A DNA stretch of 64,000 nucleotides from Rhodoplanes sp963712435 (lineage in GTDB: Bacteria > Pseudomonadota > Alphaproteobacteria > Rhizobiales > Xanthobacteraceae): positions 310,001 to 374,000 of the forward strand of contig CAVQIB010000001.1 in assembly GCA_963712435.1 (NCBI GenBank). The letters are read 5' to 3'. Under the pieces are notes generated by a model. That model was not told where the DNA came from and searched no databases. It was given only the letters and a program-made list of their open reading frames with translations. Each line of letters begins with the position of its first letter. Position 1 is the first letter of the stretch. The position numbers and the translations under genes are program-made. Of this stretch, positions 27,393 through 39,011 are shown one piece after another.

Positions 27393-27425
27393 AAGAAGAA
27401 TCTCCAATCGTGAACGACCGGCCCG

Positions 27426-27713
27426 TCAGTGGACGGTGTGCTTGCGGGACGGAATGACGGCGTAGTCGAGCGCAAGCCCGTCCAGCCGGTCGGCATAGGG
27501 ACAGAAGGCGGGGGCCCGCGGCACCGTGGTCGGCGCGCGCGCCAACCAATCGCTGCACCGATTGCCGGCCCGGCACAACTGGCAGGTGCGAATCACCGCA
27601 CCCAGCATCGGACCGAAATAATCCTCGATTTCGTCATCGTACTCGATGCCCATCCGCTCCATCATCTCGCCAATGTTCGCGGAAAACCGATCGAATTTAT
27701 CGAAATCGCGCAT
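27426..27713 (-). CDS. DUF6455 family protein
   Basis: 95-residue cytoplasmic protein of unknown function, start MRDFDKFDRFSANIGEMM. The second half has four cysteines (TCQLCRAGNRCSDW and PAFCPYAD) with the spacing seen in DUF6455, possibly a metal site. It sits between the interrupted REP copy and a TetR regulator. No linked pathway is evident. Confidence 0.75.
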   Translation of the reverse strand: MRDFDKFDRFSANIGEMMERMGIEYDDEIEDYFGPMLGAVIRTCQLCRAGNRCSDWLARAPTTVPRAPAFCPYADRLDGLALDYAVIPSRKHTVH

Positions 27714-27829
27714 GATTTTTCTCCGGACTGCGACCACGGAGCCGTTCTAACCTTCTCACATTATTTCCAGCGCCCGGCCGGCGTCCTTGATTTGGAACAA
27801 TCGGAGATTTGATCTGGAATAAGCCGCGG

Positions 27830-28492
27830 TCACGCGGTCTCCGGAGGCCATGGGGCTTGAACGATGAGCCCGCGGGCGCGCGCCTCGCCGACGCCGAGCG
27901 CGCGCAAGGCGAGAAGCGCTGCTTCCTGCGCCGCCCGCCTGCACGCCGCCGGGCCGGCGCGGGCGGAGGCGACGGGACCCGTTGCACATTCGACGAGCAA
28001 GCCGAAAACCGCGGCCGCGCCGATCCCCGTCTCCTGATCGGGGAGGTGGCCGGCGGCAATCGCGGCCCGCATCGCGGCCTCCAATTCGGCGGCGAGCGCA
28101 CGGCGGCACTCGAGGCGCAACCCGTCGAGTTCGCGCTCGACCGGTTCGGTCAACAACGCCGCGACTGGCCCCGGCCGCCGCATCGTTCGCGCCGCAAAGG
28201 TCACGACCGCCGCGGCGAGCGCCGAGAGCGGGCCAGGCGCCGCGCCCACGGCGGCGCGAATTTCCCCCGCCTCCTGCTCGGCGATGGCCTTGAGGAGGGC
28301 GGCGACAAGATCCGCCTTGGTCGGGAAATAACGATAGACCGTGCCGGCCGCGATGCCGGCCCGTTCGGCCACCGGCACGATCTGCACCGCCGCAAGTCCG
28401 TGCTCGGCCGCAGTCTCGCGGGCGGCGCGCAGGATGTCCTCGCGCCGGCCCGCCAGTCGTTCGAGGACGCGCTCGGTTCGTCGATAGGCCAT
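27830..28492 (-). CDS. TetR family transcriptional regulator
   Basis: 220-residue predicted repressor starting MAYRRTERVLERLAGRREDI. The HTH is AAVQIVPVAERAGIAAGTVY followed by RYFPTKADLVAAL (about 34-67), a standard TetR recognition helix. The start at 28492 is preferred over 28525 because two palindromes that look like its operator (28513-28525 and 28538-28553) would otherwise fall on or right beside the start codon. The ligand pocket is formed by the remaining helices. It follows the TAXI transporter genes on the same strand and might control them, which is inference. Confidence 0.88.
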   Translation of the reverse strand: MAYRRTERVLERLAGRREDILRAARETAAEHGLAAVQIVPVAERAGIAAGTVYRYFPTKADLVAALLKAIAEQEAGEIRAAVGAAPGPLSALAAAVVTFAARTMRRPGPVAALLTEPVERELDGLRLECRRALAAELEAAMRAAIAAGHLPDQETGIGAAAVFGLLVECATGPVASARAGPAACRRAAQEAALLALRALGVGEARARGLIVQAPWPPETA

Positions 28493-28512
28493 CGCATGCG
28501 CCGGCAAAACGC

Positions 28513-28553
28513 GTGAACCGCTCACCCTACGAATAGAGTGAACCAGGATTCAC
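28513..28553. promoter_or_regulatory. Two GTGAAcc...TCAC palindromes upstream of tetR
   Basis: GTGAACCGCTCAC (28513-28525) and GTGAACCAGGATTCAC (28538-28553) are imperfect inverted repeats sharing GTGAACC and (T)TCAC. They lie 21 and 46 bases upstream of the TetR start. Paired sites of this size are typical TetR autoregulatory operators; the assignment is inferred from position. Confidence 0.55.
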
Positions 28554-28634
28554 GGCAAGCGCAATTGGTGGCCAGAAGCCGCTCATCGCGGGAACGGGTC
28601 CTTGTCGTTCTGCCGCCGGCACGCCGGCAGGCTG

Positions 28635-29603
28635 TCACATCTGCACGCCTTTTTCGGCCAGATACTTCGCCGCGCCCGGGTGCCAAGGAATCGAGGAGTT
28701 GGCCTTGGTCTGGTTCTTGAGGTCGATGCTTTTCGCCTCCTGATGCACCGCGACCAGCTCCGCCTTCTGATCGAAGATGGTCTTGACGATGTCGTAGGCC
28801 ATGGACTCCGGCATCTGGTCGCTCGCGACCAGCAGGTTCCACACGACCGCGATCTGGTTGTCCTTGTCCTGACCGGGATAGGTGCCGGCCTTAATGACAT
28901 CGGGTGCGTAGAGCGAACCGTATTTGGCGTTCATTTTTTCCACCAGGTCGGCCTGGTCGACCATTTTGATTTTGACGCCCGGGGTTGCGCCGAGATCGGT
29001 GACGGCCGCGGTCGGGAGGCCGCCGACCCAGAAGAACGCGTCGATCTTGCCGTCCTTGATGGCGTTGACCAACTCCGCCACGCTGAGGCGTTCGCGCTTC
29101 ATGTCCTTGTCGCGGTCGAGACCCGCAGCCTCGATGAGGCGGAACGCCGTCACCTCGGTGCCGCTGCCGGGCGAGCCGGTCGAGACGCGCTTGCCCTTGA
29201 GGTCGGCCATCTTCTCGATGCCCGAACCCTCGGTCGTGACCACATGCATGCGGTTCGGATAGAGCACGAGCAGCGTGCGCGCCTCGACTTTGTTGCCTTT
29301 GAACTTGTCCTCGCCCTTGAGCGCCTCGAGCGCCGTATCGGCCATGGTGAAGCCGACCTCGGACTGGCCCGAGCCGATCAGCTTGAGATTGTCGACCGAA
29401 GCCCCGGTCACCTCCGCGGTCGCCTGCACGCCGGGCAGGTGCTTCGAGAGCGTATTGGCGATGGCGCCCCCGAGCGGATAGTAGACCCCGCCGGTCCCGC
29501 CGGTGCCGATCGAAATGGTCTTCTGCTGGGCAAGCGCGGCGCCGGCCATGAGCACTGCGCCGGCGATTGCGGAAAGCACTATAGGCGCTGATCGAGGCGA
29601 CAT
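28635..29603 (-). CDS. TAXI family TRAP transporter solute-binding protein
   Basis: Periplasmic ligand-binding subunit of a TRAP transporter. A signal peptide (SAIAGAVLMAGAALA, cleaved near AQQ) precedes the TAXI signature SIGTGGTGGVYYPLGGAIAN. DLKGKRVSTGSPGSGTEV and KIDAFFWVGGLPTAAV follow. 322 residues. It is cotranscribed with the fused permease immediately upstream (20-base gap). Ligands for TAXI systems are mostly dicarboxylates or glutamate; the ligand here cannot be read from sequence. Confidence 0.93.
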   Translation of the reverse strand: MSPRSAPIVLSAIAGAVLMAGAALAQQKTISIGTGGTGGVYYPLGGAIANTLSKHLPGVQATAEVTGASVDNLKLIGSGQSEVGFTMADTALEALKGEDKFKGNKVEARTLLVLYPNRMHVVTTEGSGIEKMADLKGKRVSTGSPGSGTEVTAFRLIEAAGLDRDKDMKRERLSVAELVNAIKDGKIDAFFWVGGLPTAAVTDLGATPGVKIKMVDQADLVEKMNAKYGSLYAPDVIKAGTYPGQDKDNQIAVVWNLLVASDQMPESMAYDIVKTIFDQKAELVAVHQEAKSIDLKNQTKANSSIPWHPGAAKYLAEKGVQM

Positions 29604-29623
29604 CAGAAACTCTCCCTTGACTG

Positions 29624-31642
29624 TCACGCCTTGGCCGGAGCGGCCGGCGTTGTCCATTGGCGAAAGACTAGCAAAGCGATAATCGCGCCGCCAAACCATG
29701 CCGGATGCGGCACGTCGTAGCCGGTCAGCCATTCCGCGAGCGCTTCCAGAAGGCTCGGGAAGACGAGCAGCAGGCCCGCCACGACCCACAGCCCGCGCTC
29801 GAGCGGCGTGTTCCGTCGCAGGCCCCAGTCCTGCGCGGCGGCCGCGAGCGCGAGCAGCCCCGCCGCCGTCTTCGCCGTGATGAGAACGATGTCGAGCACG
29901 GACCCGCCCTTCGGGATCGTCATCAACAGGCCGACGCCGATCGGATCGAGCACGAAGACGAAGGGCACGAGGAAGGCCGGCAGCGTGTATTTCCAGGCCT
30001 GCAGGGTCGTCCGATAGGGATCGCCGCCGGTGATCGCGGCCGCGGCGAAGGGCGAGAGCGCCGTCGGCGGCGACACCTCGGACAGCACCGCATAATAGAA
30101 GATGAACATATGCGCGGCGAAGTCCGGCACGCCGAGCTTGATCATCGCCGGCGCGGCGATCACCGCGCAGATGATGTAGGAGGCGGTCACCGGCACGGCG
30201 AGGCCGACGATCCATACGATCAGCGCCGTGTAGATCGCCGTGAGCAGCAGGCTGTTGCCGGCATAGGCGATCACGATCGAGGAGAATTTCAGCCCGAGCC
30301 CGGTGAGCGTGACGACGCCGACGATGATGCCGGCGGACGCGCAGGTCGTCGCCGCGTTGAGCACGCCGATGGTGCCATCGGCGAGCGCGGCCACGAGCTT
30401 GCGCGGGTAAAGCGCCGTGTCGGGGCGCAGGAAGCTCAGGCCGAAGCACAGCAGCGTCGACCAGAACACCGACAGCATCGGCGAATAGCCGGCGACCATG
30501 AAGGCGACGACGGCGATGAGCGAGGTGAAGTGGAAGCCGTAGCGCTTGAACATCGCCCACGGCGTCAGCGTCTGGTCGTAGGGCACGGCGTGCGCGCCGA
30601 AGCGCCGCGCGTCGATCTCCACCATGAACAGGAGCGACAGGTAATAGAGACAGGTCGGGATGGTCGCCATCCAGATCACGTCGAGATAGCCGATCTTGAG
30701 AAACTCGGCGATGAGGAAGGCGGCGGCGCCGAGCACCGGCGGCGACAGGATCGCGCCGAGCCCGCCGGCGGCGAGCAGCCCGCCCGCGGCGTTCTTCTCG
30801 AAGCCCGCCCGCGCCATCATCGGATAGGCGACCGCGCCGATCGTCACCGTGGTCGCCACGCCCGACCCGGACGGACCGCCGAGCAGGAACGACGCGAGCA
30901 CGACGGTGCGGCCGGCGCTGTTCGGCTTGCCGCCCATCAGCGCGAGCGAGAAATCGATGAAGAACTTGCCGGCGCCCGAATGCTGCAGGAACGCGCCGTA
31001 GATCGTGAACATGATGATCAGGGTCGACGACACGTCGACGGCGACGCCGAAAATCCCTTCCATCGTGATGAAGAGATGGCCGACGAGGCGCGACACCGTA
31101 TAGCCGCGATGGGTCCAGGGCGGCGGCAGATAGGGGCCGAGCATCGCGTAGACGATGAACAGAATGGCGACCACCGGCATGATCCAGCCAGTGGTGCGCC
31201 GCGTCGCCTCGAGCAGCAGCACGATGAAGATGATGCCGAGGACCACGTCGAGCCGATCGGGGACGGCGGCGCGGTCGGTGAACTCCTCGCCGCCCCACAG
31301 CGCGTAGCCGAGGATCGCGACCGACGCGATCGCGGCGGCGACGTCCCACCAGCGGATGCGATTTCGGAAGCGGCGCGCCAGCGGAAACAAGAGGAAGCAC
31401 AGCGCCATGACGAAGGCGACATGGATATAGCGCAGCGGCTGCGTGGGGACGATTTCGTAGGCGGCGTAAAGATGGAAGAGCGACGAAGCGACGGCGATCG
31501 TCGTGACGATCACGCCTGCCCAGCCGAGGAGGCGGTTGGTCGCGCCCTCCTCCGCCTCGATATAGGCTTCAGCCTTGCGGAGCTGCTCGTCGGTGATCGC
31601 CTGCGGCGCAGACGCGCCGCCCTCGATGCGCTCCTCGGCCAT
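29624..31642 (-). CDS. TRAP transporter permease, DctQM fusion of TAXI type
   Basis: 672-residue inner-membrane protein in which the small (DctQ-like) and large (DctM-like) subunits are fused, as usual for TAXI systems. The N-terminal 160 residues carry four to five helices. The DctM half has many more, with SFLLGGPSGSGVATTVTIGA, GGLGAILSPPVLGAAAFLIA and YYAVLSEVSPPTALSPFAAA. The start MAEERIEGGAS (31642) trims 18 unsupported codons. Uses an ion gradient to import the ligand delivered by the downstream binding protein. Confidence 0.92.
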   Translation of the reverse strand: MAEERIEGGASAPQAITDEQLRKAEAYIEAEEGATNRLLGWAGVIVTTIAVASSLFHLYAAYEIVPTQPLRYIHVAFVMALCFLLFPLARRFRNRIRWWDVAAAIASVAILGYALWGGEEFTDRAAVPDRLDVVLGIIFIVLLLEATRRTTGWIMPVVAILFIVYAMLGPYLPPPWTHRGYTVSRLVGHLFITMEGIFGVAVDVSSTLIIMFTIYGAFLQHSGAGKFFIDFSLALMGGKPNSAGRTVVLASFLLGGPSGSGVATTVTIGAVAYPMMARAGFEKNAAGGLLAAGGLGAILSPPVLGAAAFLIAEFLKIGYLDVIWMATIPTCLYYLSLLFMVEIDARRFGAHAVPYDQTLTPWAMFKRYGFHFTSLIAVVAFMVAGYSPMLSVFWSTLLCFGLSFLRPDTALYPRKLVAALADGTIGVLNAATTCASAGIIVGVVTLTGLGLKFSSIVIAYAGNSLLLTAIYTALIVWIVGLAVPVTASYIICAVIAAPAMIKLGVPDFAAHMFIFYYAVLSEVSPPTALSPFAAAAITGGDPYRTTLQAWKYTLPAFLVPFVFVLDPIGVGLLMTIPKGGSVLDIVLITAKTAAGLLALAAAAQDWGLRRNTPLERGLWVVAGLLLVFPSLLEALAEWLTGYDVPHPAWFGGAIIALLVFRQWTTPAAPAKA

Positions 31643-31758
31643 CTCACACCCATTCCACTCGGGAGAGAGTTTTAGCCAGAGCGCACGGCCGCGCAAGCAA
31701 GAAGCCGGACGCGGGAGGCCCGCGTCCGGCTTTCGTCAGGTCAAACCTGCAATCAGGC

Positions 31759-34707
<2,949 letters not shown>

Positions 34708-34838
34708 TGCGTCTCGCTCCGGTTTGCGACTCGGCGGGCATGCAAAGCACCTCTGAGGCGAACGCGCAAGTCCGCACTTGACTCGTGGTTCGGCGGCTTG
34801 CTTTGCGCTCGCACTGCAGCAGTGCGCTCGAACTCGTA

Positions 34839-34982
34839 TCACTTGATCAGGCCGAGGCCGACAATGCCGACGACGATCAAGTAGATCGCCACGATGTAAT
34901 TGAGCAGGCGCGGCATGATCAAGATGAGAATGCCGGCGGCGAGCGCGACGAGCGGCTGAAGATGCGAAATCGAGAGGTTCAT
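34839..34982 (-). CDS. DUF3096 small membrane protein
   Basis: 47-residue protein, almost all one or two hydrophobic helices: MNLSISHLQPLVALAAGILI and then MPRLLNYIVAIYLIVVGIVG. This matches the DUF3096 pattern of tiny inner-membrane proteins. Function unknown. It lies alone between glyS and ppdK on the same strand. Confidence 0.85.
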   Translation of the reverse strand: MNLSISHLQPLVALAAGILILIMPRLLNYIVAIYLIVVGIVGLGLIK

Positions 34983-35084
34983 GAGTGGCGACCTTTTCGA
35001 GATGGCTGACGATGTGCGATGCTTATGGATTGGGCATCGCGGCGTGATCGGCCGCAGTCGACGCGGCGCGAATGGGCATGCGGC

Positions 35085-37447
35085 TCATCCTTCGATCTTG
35101 GAGAAATCGGCGACCGCGAGCGTCGCCGTGCGGATCTCGTTGAGCAGCTTGAGCCGGTTCGCGCGAAGCTCCGGCTCGGCGACGTTGACCGTCACATTAG
35201 TGAAATAGGCGTCGACATGCGGGCGCAGCGTCGCCATCGCGCGCATCGCGGCGGCGAAGTCCTCGCGCGCGATCGCGTTCTGCGCCTCCTGTTTGGCGGC
35301 GTCGATCGCGCGCGCAAGCTCCCACTCCTCCGCCTGGCGATAGAGGTCGGGATCGGGCGCGCCCGAATAGGTCGTCTGGTCGCGCTTTTCCTCGATGCGG
35401 ATGATGTTGGTCGCGCGCTTGTAGCCCGCGAGCAGGTTCTTTCCGTCCTCGCTGTCGAGAAATTCTCCAAGCGCCTCGACGCGGCGCACGATGAGGAGGA
35501 GATCGTCCTGGCCTTCGAGCGCGAACACCGCATCGACCAGATCGTGCCGCGCGCCCTGTTCGCGGAGCTGCACTTTCAGGCGATCGGCGAAGAAGGCGAG
35601 GAGGTCTGAGTTCAAGATCAGAACTTGCCATGCTGATTGAACGAACAATTCGATGCTCGGTCCAGCCTTTTGCAGCCTCACGGCTTGAAGGCCATGGTTT
35701 CGGCAACGTCGTGGCTCCTGCAAAATTGCGTCTAGATATCCGATATGCGCGGTCTCAACTGGACGAAAAATCGAAGCGCAGTTTGTCCACCACCAATCCT
35801 AATAACACCCAGCGCCGCCCTTCGCAGCGCGTAGGGGTCCTTGCTCCCGGTCGGCTTTTCGTCGATCGCCCAGAAATCCGACCAGCGTGTCGATCTTGTC
35901 GGCGAGCGCGACGGCGACCGACACCGGATCGGTCGGCACGCGGTCGCTCGGGCCGAGCGGCTTGTAGTGCTCCTCGCAGGCGGCGGCGACCGATGCGTCC
36001 TCGCCTTGCGCCAGCGCGTAGTACCTGCCCATCAGTCCTTGCAGCTCGGGAAATTCGCCGACGACTTCGGTCAGCAAGTCGGCCTTGCAGAGTTTCGCTG
36101 CGCGCCTGACCTTGGCCTGTTCGACATCGGCGCCGACGTGGAACAAGCGGCGCAAGCTCGGCCGCGAGCCTTTCGATGCGCTCGATCCGCTCCCATTGCG
36201 TGCCGAGCTTTTCGTGGAACACGATGTCCTTGAATTTCGGCAGCCGGTCCTCGAGCCGCGTCTTCAGGTCCGTGTCGTAGAAGAACTTCGCGTCCGACAG
36301 CCGCGCGCGGATCACCCGCTCGTTGCCGGCGACGATCGCCGCGCCGCCGTCGGTCGCCTCGATGTTCGCCACGAGAATGAATTTCGGCGCGAGCTGGCCT
36401 TCGCTCTTATGCTGCGACGCCGGATGGGGGCGCTCACTGTCACCCTCCCCAGAAAGGGGAGGGTCGGACCGCTGCAAGCGGTCCGGGGAGGGGTCGTGCG
36501 CCGGATCGCGACCCCCTCCCGGCGAGCCGTGGCTCGCCGACCTCCCCCTTTCAGGGGGAGGCTCAAGGGCATGCGATGCTGCGCGCACGACAAAGCATTT
36601 CTGGTTGTTGCGGATGGTCGTGCGGATCACTTCGTCCGGAATGGCGAGGAAGGCGGGATCGAACGACCCCATCAGCACGACCGGCCATTCGACGAGGCCG
36701 GCGACCTCGTCGAGCAAAGCCTCGTCCTCGACGAGTTCGAGCCCTTGCGCAAAAGCGAGCTGGCGGGCGTCGTGCAGGATGATGTCCTTGCGCCGCGCCG
36801 GATCGAGCACGACTTTCGCCTGCTTCGAGCTTGCGCACATAATCGTCGAAGCGCCTCACATGGAACGCCTTCGGCGCGAGGAAGCGGTGCCCGCGCGTCG
36901 CGTCGCCCGCGGCGACGCCGTCGACCGAAAACGGCACGATGTCGGGGTCCTCGGTCTCCGGCCCGAACGTCGCGACGATCGCATGCAGCGGGCGCACCCA
37001 GGTGAGCCGGCCGTCGCCCCAGCGCATGGACTTCGGCCAGGGAAACGTGCGCACGACGACGGGCAGCATCTCGGACAGCACGTCGAGCGCCGGGCGGCCG
37101 GGCTTCTCCACGAGCGCGACATAGAAGTCGCCCTTCTTGGGGTCGCGCTGGATCGACGCCTCGGCGATCGAGCTCAGTCCCGCGCTCCGAGAAAGCCCTG
37201 CACCGCCGCGTCGGGCGCGCCGACGCGCGGCCCCTTCCGCTCCTCCCGCAGGTCCGGCTGGCGCGCGGGAATGCCCTGCACGAACAAGAGCGAGCCGGCG
37301 CGGCGTCGCGAACGCCTTCGCCCCCTCGTAGACGAGGCCCGCATCGACCAGGCGCTCGGTCACGAGCTTGCGCAAATCCTCCGCCGCCCGCGCCTGCATG
37401 CGGGCCGGGATTTCCTCGGAGAACAGCTCAAGCAGAAGGTCGGGCAT
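35085..37447 (-). CDS. glyS: Glycine-tRNA ligase beta subunit (six or so frame breaks, in-frame repeat insert)
   Basis: Beta chain of the alpha2beta2 glycyl-tRNA synthetase, carrying the tRNA-binding and HD-like domains. Landmarks: start MPDLLLELFSEEIPARMQAR, MRWGDGRLTWVRPLHAIVAT, IPDEVIRTTIRNNQKCFVV, FILVANIEATDGG, TDPVSVAVALADKIDTLVGF, DLLAFFADRLKVQLREQGAR and the C-terminal NEIRTATLAVADFSKIEG. Shifts fall near 37290, 37180, 36845, 36155, 35855 and 35766 (A5 run). Between CFVVR and GQLAPKF about 60 extra residues are encoded by a palindromic repeat without loss of frame. Pairs with glyQ upstream; essential, so the breaks are read errors. Confidence 0.93.
36442..36562. repeat. Composite palindromic repeat inside the glyS reading frame
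   Basis: Four successive hairpins: ACCCTCCCC-agaaa-GGGGAGGGT (36442-36464), CGGACCGC-tgcaa-GCGGTCCG (36465-36485), GGCGAGCC-gt-GGCTCGCC (about 36521-36538), and CCTCCCCCTT-tc-AGGGGGAGG (36541-36561). The CCCTCCCC/GGGGAGGGTCGG core is shared with extragenic copies near 14549 and 37466. It lies between conserved parts of GlyS and stays open in the coding frame on both sides. Confidence 0.8.
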
Positions 37448-37465
37448 GGCGGAGTGTGCTCGATC

Positions 37466-37590
37466 ACCCTCCCCTGGAGGGAAGGGTCGGCGCGCAACGC
37501 GCGCCGGGGTGGGCAGGGTTAGGACAAGCGATACCTCTGGGAAGGGGTGGCGCGTTTCCTTTCCCCTCCCCCCGCTTGCGGAGGGAGGGG
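37466..37590. repeat. Extragenic copy of the CCCTCCCC/GGGTCGG repeat
   Basis: ACCCTCCCC-tgg-AGGGAAGGGTCGG followed by GCGCGcaacGCGCGC and, after a spacer, CCCCTCCCCCCGC-ttgc-GGAGGGAGGGG. It fills most of the gap between glyQ and glyS, 20-140 bases upstream of the glyS start. Same family as the insert within glyS. Confidence 0.75.
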
Positions 37591-37660
37591 AGAAGCATAG
37601 CGATCGAAAGCACGGGCGCTGCAAGCAAGCCGCATCGCGGCTGCGCGCAGGCGGCGCCCC

Positions 37661-38596
37661 TCACGCGCCCCCTCCTGCGGTCGCGAGCCACGCCGCCCCG
37701 CACGCCTTGGCGAGTTCGCGCACGCGCAGAATATAGCTCTGCCGCTCGGTCACGGAGATCACGCCGCGCGCATCGAGCAGATTGAACACATGGCTCGCCT
37801 TGATGCACTGGTCGTAGGCGGGCAGCGCCATCAGATGCCGGCCCTTCTTGCCGTCTCCCCACCCCGCCTCGAGATATTTCCGGCAGGCGCTCTCGGCCAT
37901 GCGGAACTGCTCGAACAGCATGTCGGTGTCGGCGTGCTCGAAATTGTGGCGGGAGAATTCCTGCTCGGCCTGCAGGAAGACGTCGCCATAGGTGACGCGC
38001 TTCTCGTCGTCGCGGCCGTTGAAGTTCAGATCGAACACGCGGTCGACGCCCTGCACATACATCGCGAGCCGTTCGAGCCCGTAGGTGAGTTCGCCCGCGA
38101 CGGGCGCGCATTCGAAGCCGGCGACCTGCTGGAAATAGGTGAACTGCGAGACCTCCATCCCGTCGCACCAGCACTCCCATCCAAGCCCCCAGGCGCCGAG
38201 CGTCGGGCTCTCCCAGTCGTCCTCGACGAAGCGGATGTCATGCAGGGCGGAATCGATGCCGATCGCGGCGAGCGATTGCAGATAGAGGTCCTGGATGTCG
38301 GGCGGCGAGGGTTTCAGGATCACCTGGTACTGGTAATAGTGCTGCAGCCGGTTAGGGTTCTCGCCATAGCGCCCGTCCTTCGGCCGGCGGGAGGGCTGCA
38401 CATAGGCGGCGTTCCACGGGCGCGGCCCGAGCGCGCGCAGCGTCGTGGCGGGATGGAACGTGCCGGCGCCAACTTCCATGTCGTAGGGCTGCAGGATCAC
38501 GCAGCCGTAATCGGCCCAGTAGCGCTGCAGGGCGAGGATCAGGCCCTGGAAGGATCGCTCCGGGCGCATATGCGGCGGCAGTGAGGAGGACGCCAT
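37661..38596 (-). CDS. glyQ: Glycine-tRNA ligase alpha subunit
   Basis: Catalytic alpha chain that binds glycine and ATP. 311 residues, uninterrupted: FQGLILALQRYWADYGCVIL, EVGAGTFHPATTLRALGP, WNAAYVQPSRRPKDGRYGEN (class II motif 2), ELTYGLERLAMYVQGV (motif 3) and FNLLDARGVISVTERQSYIL. The start MASSSLPPHMRPERS at 38596 is preferred to MPITSPA at 38617. Upstream of glyS with a 213-base gap containing a palindromic repeat. Confidence 0.96.
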   Translation of the reverse strand: MASSSLPPHMRPERSFQGLILALQRYWADYGCVILQPYDMEVGAGTFHPATTLRALGPRPWNAAYVQPSRRPKDGRYGENPNRLQHYYQYQVILKPSPPDIQDLYLQSLAAIGIDSALHDIRFVEDDWESPTLGAWGLGWECWCDGMEVSQFTYFQQVAGFECAPVAGELTYGLERLAMYVQGVDRVFDLNFNGRDDEKRVTYGDVFLQAEQEFSRHNFEHADTDMLFEQFRMAESACRKYLEAGWGDGKKGRHLMALPAYDQCIKASHVFNLLDARGVISVTERQSYILRVRELAKACGAAWLATAGGGA

Positions 38597-38773
38597 GGCG
38601 GGTGAGGTTATCGGCAACGGACCGGACGCGGTAGTCCGACGGCTAGTCCGGGAGCGAACCGGACCGGCTCCGCCCGACCGCCGCTTGACGGCGGCGAACC
38701 GTATCGGCGGGGCGCCTGGGGGTCAAGCCGAGCGGCCGCCGGCCCGCCGGCGCCGGCTGCAACCGGCCCTGCC

Positions 38774-38980
38774 CTACTCCGGCCGGTAGACGCCGGTGCG
38801 CGGATCGCGGCGCAGCTTGGGCAGTCGTTCGCGCTCGACCGTTTCCGGCGTCGCATCCGACACGCGGTCAAGCTCGGCATTGATGCGCCGCCACTCCCTG
38901 GCCAGCACGCGGGCCAGCGCCGCCGCCCCCAGCGCGCCGAACGCCGCGGCGACGACCGGCGGAATCGCGAATGGCAGCAT
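38774..38980 (-). CDS. Small conserved membrane protein
   Basis: 68 residues: one N-terminal membrane helix (MLPFAIPPVVAAAFGALGAA) then a charged helical tail (REWRRINAELDRVSD) ending RRDPRTGVYRPE. It follows the S49 peptidase gene in many related genomes. Function unknown. It is 31 bases beyond the peptidase stop, so it probably shares its transcript. Confidence 0.65.
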   Translation of the reverse strand: MLPFAIPPVVAAAFGALGAAALARVLAREWRRINAELDRVSDATPETVERERLPKLRRDPRTGVYRPE

Positions 38981-39011
38981 GGGTTCTCTCCCCTGGTTGG
39001 GGGTCTCTCGC

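Noticed and set aside
29705..31675. 656-codon plus-strand frame rich in Arg, Asp, His and Glu
   Set aside because: Antisense shadow of the TRAP permease; the composition is that of reversed hydrophobic codons and no family is recognisable.
35085..37447. glyS as a pseudogene
   Set aside because: All conserved motifs are kept, glyQ is intact, and the enzyme is essential; the breaks are single-base.
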